Shown here piece after piece: positions 1-15,100 of a DNA stretch of 64,000 bases (positions within the stretch are counted from its first letter, which is position 1; each line of letters starts with the position of its first letter). The DNA comes from Branchiostoma belcheri. Taxonomy: Eukaryota > Chordata > Leptocardii > Amphioxiformes > Branchiostomatidae. The notes below the pieces were generated by a model. The model worked only from the letters and a program-made list of their open reading frames with translations. It did no database searches and had not been told where the DNA came from. Position numbers and translations under genes: made by a program. The DNA lies in NCBI RefSeq assembly GCF_001625305.1, contig NW_017804176.1:1138930-1202929 (forward strand). Direction: 5' to 3'.

Positions 1-192
1 CCTAAACTTAGGCTTAAGACAATTTACCCATAACACTAAAGAAAAAAAGAACAGGGTACATGTACTGTTAGGTATATGTATATGTGGTATACATGATGCA
101 TTATAACTGTAGATCAATAGACAGAATATTCATGTACATGAAAGTACATGTACATTCTATACCTGGAACATTTTGTTGTCTCCTCTTTACAG

Positions 193-3100
193 GTGAAAGG
201 TCGAAGGGCAAAGATAGAGTCGGAGAAGAAGACACGGCAGCAGTCGAGGAGAGGGCGGTACAGAGATGCCGACGATGATGATGATGATGAGGATGATGAA
301 GATGATGATGGGGAGGAGGAGGAGGAGGAGGCTGGGGAGGACACAGAGAGGAGACCAGGCAGGAGGAGGAGCCAGGAGCCAGCTGGGCGGGGGCGCGGCA
401 GGGGGCGGGGCAGAGGGCGTGGTCAGGAGCGAGGGAGAGGCAGAGGGAGAGGTGCTTTGACTTTTATCCTCATCCAAAAAAAGAACATAATATATCACAA
501 GCTCACATGCTCTTTGATTTCTTATTTCATCTTAACGTAACAGAGTAGGCAATATATATAAAGAGAACCCACCCAGTATAAACTTGTTACATTTAGTGCA
601 CTATAGCAATCTGTCATGTGCAAAAATGTTTGGCCGTAACTCAAGGTCGTAGCCTTTCCAAGGTCAAAATCAAAAAGTGGAGATCAGAAGCTGTTGGTTT
701 TTGGTGGCTCATAGCTGCAAAAGAAGACAGTTTATAAATGATAATTGGTAAAAAGACATGTAAAGTGGATTAAAAAAGGTGATTCACACAGTTGTCATCA
801 GTGAGTGGCTGTTGATGTTTGGTTATTTGTGTTTTACAGGCAGGGGGAAGTCTGGTGGTCGAGGCGGTAAGACCAGATCCTCCACCAGCTCTGAACCAGA
901 CAGGGACCAGGGCAGAGCCAGCCAACATGGCCGCCAGCCCAGCAGGGAGAGAGAGTCACTCTTCTCCAGGGATGTCTTCACTGATGAGAGTGGAGATGAG
1001 GTGGAAGACATCAAAGAACCAGGTGAGGAAAGTCTTAAGTTCTTTTAAGACACTTAAGGGTGAGCCTTGAAGGCATTCGGTATGAATGTTAAGAAGGAAA
1101 CAGCTTTTTTTCTGGGATCAAGAAACAGGTCTGGAGAAGGTTTGTTTATGCTCATACAGATGCAAGATTGGCCTCTTGTGTGCTGGATCTGTACTCTTCC
1201 TCTGCTTTGTGATCTGATCTTGAGATGCCAGTTGCTACCTGTAATTTGCAACAAACATTTTGAGATTGCCAAAAAAAAAGGCAACGTGTAATTTTGCAAG
1301 CTGAAAAAAATGCAGGTTCAGTATTATAAATCAGAATCATTCCTTCGTTGTCTAATCAGAAGCCATAAATATAACAGCAGTTAATGAAATATTGTCATTT
1401 TTTTCACAGATGACAAACACTCAGGACAAGCAGAGGTGGCCAAGAAGGATTCACAGAACATTCATGAACCTGTGGCAACCCCAGATTTGGGTGTGACGAC
1501 CCCTAACAACCCAAAGGTGAGCACCTCTGGCCGTGGTATGATGACCCCTGACCCAGATGCTGACCTGGAGATGCACCTGTCAGAGAGTTCCTCAGCTGCA
1601 GAGGACTCAAAGTCTTCAGCGCAGGTGAGCTGGCCGAAACACTAAAGGCATTACACAGGTGCAGGTACACTATGGGTAGGCCTTGCATAGGTACAGGTGC
1701 ACTTCATCTGGGCCTTGCATAGGTCCCTCGACCACACACAGCAACCTTTATGGTTCGGAGGACAACGAACGGGACGTTAGACACATGTCTATATGTTTAT
1801 CCCTGCTGTTCCTATGCTGATGAACCTTCAAGCTAACCCATTTCCTTATTTCATTGCAGAAGCTGCAGAACCTGGCCCAGCAAGTACATGTACAAGGCCA
1901 GACTGTCTCCCCCTCCAGGCCCAAACAGCTGCTCATCTCCATCCCATTCAACATCCTCCCCGTCGCACGGCAGACCACAGCTGACCAGAGCAAACCCGAC
2001 ACTGTCATAGAGAAGTTCACACAGATCGTGGGTGTGCCCTGTGTGCTGAAGGGCACGGATACAACTGGTAATACCTCACAGCAGGGACGGGAGGGGCCTG
2101 GTCAGATAGCCTCGCAGCAGGCACCACAGCAGCCACAACCCAGTCAGATAGTCTGCCAGCAGCCACCACAGACCACAAGCCAGGTAGCCTTGCAGCATGT
2201 AGCACAACAGGCCACAAGCCAGATAGCCTTTCTCCAGGCACAGCAACACGCCATTAGCCAAATAGTCTTGCAGCAGGCACCACAACAGGTCCCTAGCCAT
2301 ATGGTTTTGCAGCAGAGACCACAACAGACCACTAGCCAGATAGCCTTGCAGCAGACACCACAACTAACCACTAGCCAGATAGCCTTGCAGCAGGCACCAC
2401 AACAGGTCACTAGCCAAATAGCCTTTCTCCAAGCACCACAACAGGTTACTAGCCAGATAACCTTGCGGCAGGCACTACAGCATGCACGACCCAGTCTATT
2501 AGCCTTGCAGCAGGCACATCAACAGACCCCTAGCCACATAGGCTTGCAGCAGGCACCATCTGGTCAGATAGTCTCTCAGCAGGCCCTTCAGCAGGCACCA
2601 ACTGGTCAGATAGTCTCCCAGCAGCCACCACATCAGGGGTCATCCGGTCAGATAGTCTCCCAACAGGCCCAGCATCAGGCATCATCTAGTCAGATAGTCT
2701 CCCAGCAGGCCCTTCATCAGGCGTCATCAAGTCAGATAGTCTCCCTGCAGCCACCACAGCAGCCACCACACAACTCCCAAGTGCAAGGTCACATGATGTC
2801 AGATGCAGATAAGGTCAAGGGTCAGAGGGTGCCAGAGGTCAAAGACAAGCAGGCCACGCAGAGGGAACAGGAGACGTCAGCAGAAGGCAGACAGAAAGTG
2901 CACAGGGAGGGTGACATTATTGCAGTAGAGGAGACTGAAGCTAAAAGGTCATCACCATGTCTACCAAAAGAAGATGTCAAAGTTGAAAGGTCACTGCCAC
3001 ATGATCCAAGGGAGGATGTCAAAGTTGAAAAGTCACCAGCACATGATCCAGGAAAAGAGTTCAAATCTGAAGGGTCGTTGCGGCATGAGCAAACGGAAGA

Positions 3101-6100
3101 GACAAAAGTTGAAGAAGAAGGAGACATGATAGAAGATGTGGTTAGTCAGATGGAACTTCAGCTTCAGAGAGAGATGAGCAAACATGTCTCAGATGTCACC
3201 GCAGGAAAGATGGAGGACAAACCGGAGAAAAAAGATGGAGCCAAGCCAAGGACGGAGGAGAGGGAAAGACCTGCAGAAAGTGAAGGGAAAACAGCTTTGC
3301 AAAATGTTGATGTTGAAAAAGAATCTGCCATTAAGAAAGAAGAGAAAGCTGAAAGTAAGCAGGAAGTCGCTACCAAAGAAGTCGGTTCTGCAGATGAAAA
3401 GGAAGACAGTGGGAAAGAAGATGATACAAAAGTTACTGACAGCAAGAGGAGGAAGAGAAGGAAAACCCAGGAGAAGGAGAGCAGGAGGCATGATAGAGGG
3501 AAGAGAAGACAGAGTCAGGAAAAGCAAGAAGAGAAGCTGGAGAAGAGGCCTCCCCGCCGAGGCAGGACAGCAGCAGTGGTGGAGGAAGATGAGGAGGATG
3601 AAGGTAAGAACAGTGGAGGTACTGACAGAACCTGCTGAGAGTTCTGTAGGAAGGAAGATGGTACAAATACATTAGATAGCAGTGGTGAACATGAGTGTGT
3701 AAGTCATATGCTTGATGCATGTAAGGGGGGCACAGCTAAAAGAGAGACATTGTGGAACGTCTAAATTGAACAAACAACTTTATGATAATATAATGATTAT
3801 GTTTTTTAAGTAAAAACCACGTCCACCTGACCTCAATTTTGATATTGCAATGTGCTTGTAATTCCTTACCATAATGTAGAAAACGTATGACTTTCTAAGA
3901 TGAGTTGCAGCAATCAACTATTTATCTATTGTGTAATGAAGTTAACCTGTACTAGAACATTAAAGATAAAGATGTTTGGTCATATCTTTCCCCCAGACAG
4001 TGGCCAAAGTGATGTTTTGCACGAGTTTGATCTTGATGAAGTGCCTTTTGATGGGGATTGGCAGGTAAAGGATAACAGTGTTGTCATTTCAAATGAAGTC
4101 CAATTTCCTGCTTTAGACTTTGTGTGTTGTTTTTGCTGGCAAGTGGTGGTCATTCCTGTTAACCCTGTATGTATATATCTCCTTATTATATCAGACCCTG
4201 TCACAACAGAAAACTGAGGAGCTGCCAGCCAGGGACATCACCAATGGTGAGCAGAATAATGTAGAGTTTTGTTAGTACATGTAAATGTTATAAGACCTAC
4301 CACATATAGGGAATGTGTCTTTATTAACTGGTAGAGCCTTGTAGGAATTTGGGTTGGAGTGTCGTGATTGGCGTGATGTAGGCATAAGATGAATTTCGAC
4401 CAGTAGAGCTACTTTGTGTTGCCTTGCTTTCTGTAATATTGTGAGTCTGCTAGCAATTCTTCTGTTTCTTAATGACTGTCCCACCCCAGGTCAGAAACAA
4501 GTTTTGGAGTGTTGACTTTAGGGCTTTTTGAGGCTTTAAAGGTGGGTTTGTACAGGCTGTTAAAATTCTGTTCCCTCACGCAGCGGAGTTCCGTGAGGCG
4601 GTGAAGAACGGTGACCACCGTACGGTGAAGCAGGCGCTGCGCTCGGACAAGCTGTACAACCTGGAGCACGAGGACCCCAGCGGGATGACCCCCGTCATGT
4701 TCGCTGCCGCCGCCGGGCACGATGAGATCCTCAAGGCCCTGCTGCTCAACGGGGCAAAGGTCAATGCCCGGCAGAAGCACGGGGCCACCGCGCTCATTTA
4801 TGCCGCTGAGAGGGTAGGTTCTTGCAAACATGCATCATAAATACCAGAGAGACTAGCATATGTTCTGTATCGATATAGCCGACATAACCGCCCTTCAGCA
4901 TAACACACCAGCTTCGCAGGCACTCAGTGCAGCAGTAGCTAGCTATATTACACCGAACGACTTATTACACTCAATTTTTGCACATTTAATTGCAGGAGTT
5001 GTTTGAAGCTTTCAGTTACAAAGTTGCACACTATCTCACTGAGTGAGGGGGCTCATTAAGTCTCCTCTTAGGGCCTGACCAGTGGGAGGGCTGCTAGAAG
5101 CATGATGTAGTCAGGCTACACCAGTGTTCTAGCCAACCTGAATTTTTGTTTCGGCATCTGAATTTTGTTTGCCTTGCCTTGCCTCATCTGTGTCAGCAAG
5201 TAGTGTAACTTGCTTCAGCACTTAGGAATAAAGAAGTTTTGAATTAGAGCTCTGCATGTTATAATGATATTTTATGTGGTGGCATATTGTTTGAGAACAC
5301 ATCACTTAGTAACAGAGTTTGGCACCTTTTCCTTGAACCCAGGGCCACAGGAACACTGTAGCCTTGCTGATAGAGTGTGGAGCATTTGTCAACATTCAAC
5401 AGTACACAGGGGAAACTGCATTGATGAAGGTATGTCTCCTAGCATTCTAACTTTCTCATAGATGTGACACTAGTGATTTTTGTAACAAAATGTAGTTCAG
5501 CAAGGAGAATGAGTAGTATTTTAATCCGAAGTCCTAAATGTGGGTTGTGGATTTAGTTAGCTACTTGTTAGGTTTGATGTTCATGTACATGTACCACCAA
5601 GGGTCTCCAGAATACATGACTGTACAGCCTGTATGACCTAAGGGGAGGGGGGCATGGGTTTTACATGTATGAAGAACTAACTTCAAGGATACATAGAGTA
5701 GGTAGGCTTTCGAAACGGACTTATTTTGTTTCCTGGCCTGAAAGAATTGTCATAACCAGCTGTTATTGTTTGTTTGTTTACAGGCCTGTAAGAAGGGTTT
5801 TAAGCAGATCGTTCGACTGCTGCTTGAGGCTGGTGCTGACCCCTACCTGACCTCCAGTACAGAGAACACGGCGCTTCAGCTGGCTAAACTGTACAACAAC
5901 CCCGGCCTGCATGAACTCATGAGCCTACACATCAACAGGTAACCTCTCACCTCTCATCTTTAACCTCTGACCTTAGCCAAGCTGTGTAACAGTCTGTAAC
6001 GATCTAAATGTCTGACTGTATGCTTCAACAGCTTTTCTACTTGCAGTCAAATTTGTGGATTTATTCCAGTTTTTAAGATATTTTTTTAATAATTGCCAGT

Positions 6101-9100
6101 GGGGTTCCAATATATACAATTAATTAAAACTTTAAAATTAAGGAGACAGGGAGGCTAGAAGATCTGTCAAGTCTCGATCTAGTCTTCTCATGAGACTAGG
6201 TCACTCCGTGATCAAGACGTACAGTTGATGTCAAAAAAATTGGAAGTACGTTTTTGCTACCTTTCAAAACAGTCACTGATTGATGAATATTCTGCTAAGT
6301 CTTGTTAAAACTTGTTTTCCTTCAGGATTGCAAACGTAGTAGAGACGACTATAGGCAAGTACCTGGCAAACACAGCCAAGATCCTGACCCCGCCCCTGCT
6401 GCCCATCCACTGTCACCCCATCAGGGAGTCTGTGGAGTACTACCTGTCATTCAACCATGTCCAACAGCCAATCATACAAGGTCAGAAATAACCCCTCCCT
6501 TCAGCTGTTTCCTAAAGCCTTATAGCTTCTGTCTGTGGTTCTTTCTTTGTAGTTGTGGGTTGGGTAAGTTCACTGTAATTCTAATTCATTTATAATAACT
6601 TAAGTCCAAACTGAAACATATCTAGCTAAGACTGCTTCACCTTTTATGATGAATGATTATGATCATAGCTATGATCCTATATGTTTATTTGCCTGCTATC
6701 CTCTCCCCCCCCCCCAAGTAAAAGTGCTCCCTTTTCTCTACATATACCCTTTGCACACACACAGTCACACACACACAGAGTCTTGCACACTTGCTTCGCA
6801 GTGTCGGTTCTATCTTTACATTCTGCTACAGTGGTACTGACTATGGAGGCTCTCAGCATAATTATACTTCTCACTGACACAACAGCTTGGAGCAATTTCC
6901 CCCTCTTTATCCCAGCGGAAACATTCCTTAAGGTTTACTGGCCGGGGATAAATTAATAGTTAAAAGTTTTGTTCCGCCGCAGCTCCTAGAAGATTTGAAG
7001 CACCGATCGTCTGACATCTGTAGGGGCTGGTATAACTATAACGTAGACACAGGCCTGCTTTGGTGTGTCCTAATGTGTTGTCAAACCTGGCAGGGTTGAA
7101 GCTAAACTTGTGTAGACGATGCTTTGAGGTGCCTAAGTTCTCTAGTGCAGATGTGATTGACACAGACACCCCACGGAAGTGCAGGTCTGTCTATTCTCAG
7201 CCCTAACTGTGGTTAACCCAGACTCCTGTTTGTAAGGCTGATAATGTGAAGAAAGCAACAGGAGTCATGTAGGGAGCAGTGGGACTGCTGTAAAATCATG
7301 TAAGAGTCGAAATAGGGAACATGGCTACATGTAGACATGTCTTTATGGACAGCTGGTTTTAGCCAGATTCATGTTTCCTTTACAAGGCTGATGATGAAAA
7401 GGAGGATACATGACTTTATGAGAACTCCTGTTAGATTTTTTAGCAAACCTTCTTTCTTTTTGTTGATTTTTGGGGCAGTTTGACTCCAATTTATTTATTT
7501 ATTGTCTTAAAATGGCTGGGTAGCCCATTCAGCTAGTAGAAGCTGCTTTCCAATGGGGCCCAGCATACTATTCCACAGGACAAGGCATGATTACATGTAG
7601 TTGGACAACAGTCAAATAAAATCTGATGCGTCAAAACAAAAGCATATCCATAAATCAAAGTCATCACAACATTCCCATGTCAAAACAATAAAGTTAGTGA
7701 ATTGTCTTGTTGACAATGTGGATGAAGAAGCAACTGGACAACAGTAATATACTGAAGGGTCCTGCTAAAGGAAATTTGTGTAATTGGCCAGTTTGACAAC
7801 AGATGCAGGGATAGTGCCCGGGAGGTTCGATGTCTGCAGACAAAGTGGATAATATCCTGGAATGTCAGCAGTTCAAGGGCTGACCAGTCTGGACTGGATT
7901 ACTTCATCAGGCTTCACACTTCAACAGGAAATAAGGCTTAACGGCCGTGGAATCTTAGATGGGAGACTAGCCCTGAGCAGCAGTGTTGTGATTATTTAAT
8001 GAAGAAAGATCATTAGATACCAATAAACAAAATATTAAGTGTCACAGGTGACATGCAATGTGATATCTTAAGCTAAGACCATTCTCCTTACTTCTTTAAG
8101 TTCTTAACAAGGTGAACAGACATTTCCATTCAATTTTTCAAAACTTAACTCAAGATTTGATAAGTTTCTACAAAGAAATAATAAGTCTGACACTGTTTTG
8201 TGCTGTTTTCCTGGCAGCATCCTGACTGAAGGAACTCTGTCTTGGATAATTCTTACAAATAACAATGTTTCTAAAATGCAGGGCTCGAAATTAACATTGT
8301 CCCAGTGTCAAATGACACTAAATTTTCAGCTTGGGACAATTCAAATTACATTTCGGGACAATTTCGGGGCAATTGAAAAATTCTCATCTGAGACTGTCCA
8401 TGTCATTTAGGAGCATGATCCATTCATCCTGCTGCAGGCTGCCGGCCCATAATACTCTGACAAACATTTAAATTTGACCAATCGGGGATTCCAAATGTTG
8501 CATGGGGAGAGGGGCGTTGAAGATGCTGCTGCTCCCATGATACTATCATTCATTTCCCTACAGTCAAGGAAAATGATGGACATTTACTGTACCAATAAAG
8601 TGGACTTCAAGTTGTACAAAATATTAATTCAGTTGTTGTTGTTTTCTTATTGTTGTCATAAACTTATTTCCTGAAAAGCAGGCTGGGACAGTCCATCCTC
8701 AGTTCGGGACAATTGAAATCTATTTTTGAAACAGTTCTGGGACAATTGTAAAAAAAGTTAATTTCGAGGCCTGAAATGTCTTCAGTATTTCTTGGAAGTT
8801 CTTAGGCAAGGGGTGCAGTCTAGTAATGAAGACATTACTGAGGAAAGGAACAGGTGGCGTGATGAGTGACATCTTAACTTATCGGGGTTATCATGGATCA
8901 AGATATGACCCAAAGTAGTATTATGATTTCTAAAAAGTTTAATAATTCTTTGACCTGAAGACCAACTATAGCCTGCCTTTGGATTTTAGTTTAAGACTAG
9001 GGTTGGTGAAATCAAGTCTACAATGTTTTTAAGGCACTCCAGCTGTGCAAGATGAGACAATCATGTCTTAATTGGGAATTTAGCCTGCAAAGATGTTCTA

Positions 9101-12100
9101 TTTACTAATTTAGTACCAATGTGTAGATACTTGAGGGACTAACATTTTCACAAGTAGATGCCAAGACCAGTCATTAAATTTTTTAAAGTGGTTTGCTGGT
9201 CACAATTACTGCCCCTTAACTTTGGGAGCTTATAAATTATAGGAAATTGCATATCTTTAATGTTGGGTCACTATACGTTAGTGCCCTGCTTGCAGCTGCT
9301 ATATTACATTGAGGGATCTGCTTTCCCCAAAGTATTGCTATGTTCTTACTTACAACTTAAGTCATGATCACTTTATAAAATGGCAACAATCAGAAATGAG
9401 CAATTTTAAGAAAGGAAATACAGTTTTATTTGATATATCTGTAGTTCATAAAAAAAAATTCTGACAAGGCATCCTCTAATACATCCTTATATCATGGAAC
9501 AAAGAAAACTTTACATAGAGTAAAAATATAACGTTACTTGTTTATGTCAATTATAATATTCAGCCTCTGAAATGGTCCCCTCCGCAAATATCACTTTTAT
9601 CCTGACCACATGTGGGGTTTATTATGAGACCTTCCCTGTAGGAAACCTTAGGTCTGGGAGGAGTGATGACTTACACTGCCTTGTCCTCAAACTGGTTCTC
9701 AGGACTGAAATTCCTGCCTTATGCACAAGTGTTTGAAGTTTGCAGTGTGGAACAAGTGTTGCAGACTTCTTCAACTTACAAAGATCTTAGATCAAGCACT
9801 TTCCTGTGATGTTGAAGTCTATAATTATGGCAGCGATCTTGTGATATTACTCCATTTTCCAATCATCCCCATTTATCTGTGTTTAACATGATAGCTCTGT
9901 GGTCTGATAATCCAGATTGAAGGAAAGAGTTTCCTTCCTGTAATTTAGAGGAGAAACAGCAAGAATCCTTCACAGCAGATCTATCCTGAAACTCAAACAG
10001 TTTCTGACACATGGACTGGTGCTGTGCAAGTTTACTGTTTACCATCTACCATACATTATGAATTGTGGTCATCATACAAATGACTACATTCTCTAATGTC
10101 CATGGATAGATATCCCACGTTTTCACAGGTGTGTTGACAGGTGTGTTTACAGAGGGAATAGCAGGTACCCAGAGAAGGTGCAGGTGTGTTTGAAGCCAGC
10201 GATGACGTGTCCTGCGTGCAGCTGCAGCCAGACCTGGTCGCCGGCCGCCAGCTCCAGGATGACGCTGTTGCTGGCCGTGTCGTGCGTGTCGTCGATGTCG
10301 TAGTCGATGATGGAGACCACCTCGCGCCCGTTGTGCAGCAGCTTGACCCACATGTTGAAGGAGGCGTAGTAATCGTACCCGTGGAAGCTGAAGTAGTACG
10401 CCCCGTGGACCGGCGCGGCGAAGCGCCCCGTCGTGACGTTGTACCCGCCGCCGATGTTGGTGAAGACCTTGTCGAAGACGACGTCCGTGTCCCGTTGCAC
10501 GTTCATGTCGACGGTCAGACCCACGGAAAACGCCGTCTTGGTCGTCATGGTCCCTACGGAACCCGGTTGTCCGGGCGGGCCTCTCTCTCCGCGGCTGCCC
10601 TTTGACCCCAGGACCCCGGGAATCCCAGGTGCCCCTGTTTTCCCCTTCTCTCCCATCATGCCTCTGTCACCCTTCAGTCCTGGCTCCCCTGGAGGTCCAG
10701 TTGCCCCCGGCAACCCGTTGTTTCCATTGTTGCCATGGTTACCCGGGATACCCGATGGCCCGGGTGTTCCGGGGTTGCCAGGGGGGCCAGATGGTCCTGG
10801 GTCGCCTTTCTGACAGGAGAAGACAGGCATTGTGGGTACGTTACCGTTCCCTGCGGCCGCGTCGTTCAGCGTGCCCTGAAGGTCGTCTGACTGCCTGCTG
10901 GGTAATGCCCCATTCATGAACAGTACCGGCAACATGCCTGTCACACACTGGGAGTTTTCTGGGATGTGCCCTTGCTGTTTGTGAGACGGCTCTGTGTGTT
11001 TCTCACTGTCCTTCTCCGTTTTCTTGTCGTGCGTTATGTCGTGGTATGGACCAGACTGCGGAATCTTCTTGAAGTACCCGCCATCTTTGATTTGTCCCTG
11101 TTCATCCACAAAGGTCACTTGTTCCACGCGTCTGCTGTCGCCGGTTGAACCTGACCGACCGTTGTCACGTAAGCCCGCCCACTGTGCAACGTTGTTGGCA
11201 GGTTTGTCTGCAGTGCTTGTTGAGATCCATGTCCAATCCCCGTTGACATAGTGCCACTGTCCATCCTGGGGTTCCAACTGCCCACTGCACATGACGGCCC
11301 AGTCTCCCCACATCAGACACACCAGCATCACCCAGGCTGTCTCCATGTCTCCTGTTTTAACCAGACTTGCTTCTGCTGAAGTGATTTAGATGTCGGCAGT
11401 CACTCCTTGTTCCCAACTTCACAGCTGTAATGCTGGGCGGCCTGAAGAGAACGCCATGTGGTCAAAGTTAACACTTTTATATCACGCACCAAATTTTCAC
11501 CAGATGCTTTCAACATGTTACCCCCACACTCTTTTTCTGCAAGAAGAAAGCTTGAGCTTTGCTGTTCTATAAAAACCTGACAAGGAAAAATTCACTCCTC
11601 AGGCAAGACTTTGCCTCCTGCACTGGACAGTCTGATAGTGACAAGGGAAGAAAAAATCTTATACACTACTGCATGGCTTCAGTTCTGTTACTACTTCAAC
11701 TTATACTTGTCCTCAAAAGGCCCACAGGGTCATGAGTACAGCTACATCCACATCAGCAGGAAGTTATAAGCTAAAACCCAGATGGCTACTTGGATAATTG
11801 AGTGATTCCTAACTTGAGGTTAAGCTCTGTAAAGTGTTCTCCTGCATCACTGCCACAAAACAGTCCGTAGAACACTTCTGAGTGCTAATCTTGCATTTTA
11901 TAGACAACAGAATAAAATCTTCAGCATGAAACATGAATAGAAAGTTAAAAATTGTTGTTTTTGGTTTTTAACTCTGGAAGGTAAAGTGAACTATCCGTAC
12001 AGTGGAAGTTTGTTTTTACCTTCAAGTTGATACTTTTTGTTACCAGCTTTAGTTGAATCATTTTCAAAGTTGGAAAGGAGAATAGGTCTTACCTTTGGTG

Positions 12101-15100
12101 AAGTAATTTGTTTGTAGATTCCTGCAAATTCCTTGTTTGTGTCCTTATCAATACAGACCAGAGGTCCAGTCCCTCCTTGTGCCCCTGTGGAAATGCCTAC
12201 AAATAACCCTGCTGTCTCCACAACTTTTCCCCAGTAGGGTCATTAGCTGCCTGCCAGGGGAAGGTCCTAATTAGCTGAAAACTTTTCTGGGCTGTACCAT
12301 AATGTCATTGGGAGGGGGTGGTACAACTTCACACATGTTTTGCTGTATTGAAAATGATTAATTCATTTGGTGGTGAGAGTTGTATTACTATGCTCATGAG
12401 CTGTGTGTGAATGATGGATCTGTTTGCAAAAATTATTGTATGAGAATGTAGAAAAGAGGACTTCTGTTTTGTTTTAGAGTAGGGAGAGGAGCTTGCATGT
12501 ACTTCTAGCAAGTGGTCAGTATTGGGTAGCACTAGCAGTGTCTGGCCCCCATCTGGTCCAGAGTGTAACCAGAGTAGCTGTAATGAGCCTCTCAGTCTCA
12601 TCCTGCTTAATTACATCAATCCCTGCTTCTTTCTGCAATTCTCAACATACTTCAGAGTCTGGAGGACACTGATAGTTACCTTATCTTGAAAAACAAGGCA
12701 AGGTCACAAAAAAAGCAACTGAATTTGGGGGGAAAAAAGTCAAGTTCAGTTGGTGATAATACTCGAATCCAAAGTTTTTGTCCAAAGGAGGCATGTTGTC
12801 TTGATGATGGAAAACCGAAAATGCTGGTTGAAAATTCCAGTCCTTTAAAACTTAATTTGTGGGTAACCTCATCCCATAATAAAGGAAGGTCTGCAGGGAG
12901 GGGTCAAGGGGAGGGGAGCCAAACTTTTAGTAAAACTTTTACGTTACAATTCAAACTGTTGTAAAAAGGTGAGGAAAATTTAGTAAGAAAACAGCCAGAT
13001 AAACCATTTAGAATAGTGCTGAGTTTTGTAGTAGTTTTATGTAGCTATAGTAGATTCACTCAAGCACGAAACTCAAGATGCATTCTGTTCAGAGACATGC
13101 TAGCTACTGGTATTGTAGAATTGCTGATCATCAGTAATAGGCTGCTGCAGAGAACTGTATACCTGCTATGTGTTGAGAAGGTTACCAGGTTAAACTGTAA
13201 CAATGTTTAGAGTCATAACTGGTCACTCTAATGCTGTTAGGACTGGGGAGATGGGAGCCATCAGTCAAGATTGGAACAAGATGGTCTGGCAGGAGAGCCA
13301 TTAACAGCCCCTGAGGGTCAGGCTATCTTTTACACTGACTCAGCAGGGGCTATCAACATGCCTGGTGGGCTGGGCAGGGAAGACTCAGGCCTGGGCAGGC
13401 TTGGCTAGGCAATCTGTAATACCAAGGACATTATACATTAATTAGCACTTCGGCAAAACATTCTGCAAGACGTGCGCAAAACCCATAATGTATTGTGCAT
13501 AGCATGTCATGTATCAAGATATTTATGCAGTCCTGTCCCCACTATGCTGAACATACTGAATAACCTTGCCATACAGTAGATTTCATTTTATGTTGTTGCA
13601 CACGATGTATTTGTACTTTTTTATTATTGTCAGTTGTACCTAAGTAATTTGCCAACAGAAGTTGTATGATGTAATTTTAGCATAAATGTGTATTATTCTA
13701 GCGTATAAGTGGTGTTTAATGCCTCTCAAGGCACTTTTTATGTATATATATTATGTATTAGTCATGTAATTTTTTAAAAATTTGTAAAAGCTTCTCAATT
13801 CAGCCTTTGGCTGCAAAAAGCTTCTAACCTACTGTACTATGTATGTATGTGTGTTTCTGCAAATAAACCAGTCTATATAATAATATCATTCTATAGTTAC
13901 TAAATAGTTTTCACCCTCACCCCTCCCCTGTTCAGGTGGCGTTCAGGTGACTTCACTTCCTAACCCATCATTCTTGCCCCCCCCCCTCCCTTTTTCCCTC
14001 CTTCTGTTATTAGGTGGAATAACCATGTGACAAGAACAGACCATGAGATGGGTTCAGAATCCCAGAAACCTCTCACGATTGATGTTGTCACATGTTCCAG
14101 GTGTGGGGATGCTGTTATTTTTGTGCCACGCCTCCTTTGCCAACAACAACATCCAGGTGAGGCTGCATGGGCCGTGTGCCGTCCAGACTGTCGTGCTGAA
14201 CAATATCATCCAGCCGGCTCTCACACAGGTAAGGACATTTTTTTTTATTTATTGAAAGTTACCACATGTTAGAAAGGATTCATATAACAGGTGGCTTGGC
14301 CTAGGAAAAAAAATGTTGAATGTGTTTCTTGCTTCCAGATCGACCCTAGACTTTTTAGGGGGGTGGACCCCTGATCAGCCTTTTTTAGCTCCATGATCTG
14401 ACACATGAGTGATAAAACATTGTGCAATAATTATTGGTTTTCTAACATTGACCTTGAAAATAAAAGTGTCCTCATGAAAATTTTACTTTCTATTAGATGG
14501 ACCCATATGAATGTAGATATCACTAAAAAACAGAAAAAAAAGTTAACCCCTACCTACTGACCCTAATTTTTGGGGGGACTGAAACAGGAAACACAACTTT
14601 TTTTTCCTAGGCCCCATCAGGTTTTCAAGATATCAACCCTGAGACCAGACTGAAGGCCTTGTACATGATACTGCTTTCCTTGTTGTTCACAGGAAGCCAA
14701 CTTCATCATGTCGTTCTGTCCTCGTCCTGGCAAGAACAACCTCAAGGTCAAGCTGGCCTCTGCTCCCCTGTCCAAGGTCAGTACAGCTCTCTTCTTTCTC
14801 CCCAGAAGGTCATGACAGGGGAGCCGATTTCTTTTCTAGCAACATGGCTGCTGAATTACATTTACTATTATTATTACATCTTCTATATGACACTGCAAAT
14901 CCCTATGGTGTGCACATCAGGCCAGGATTTCAACCCCCAACCTTATACCGGTAACTGCTCAGTTGTTGAGCCACTAGGGCACTCCATGGCCACTGCATGC
15001 TACTGCACATACTGTATGTTCATAATTAGAGCCCTTTCCTTATATATTATGTTTTATAAGTTATTGACTCTTCCCTGATCGTTCCTTCACCCTCCAGGCC

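Noticed and set aside
10186-10919. Plus-strand open frames of 105-139 codons opposite the C1q gene
   Set aside because: Shadow frames of a GC-rich collagen/C1q coding sequence; the minus strand has the recognisable protein.
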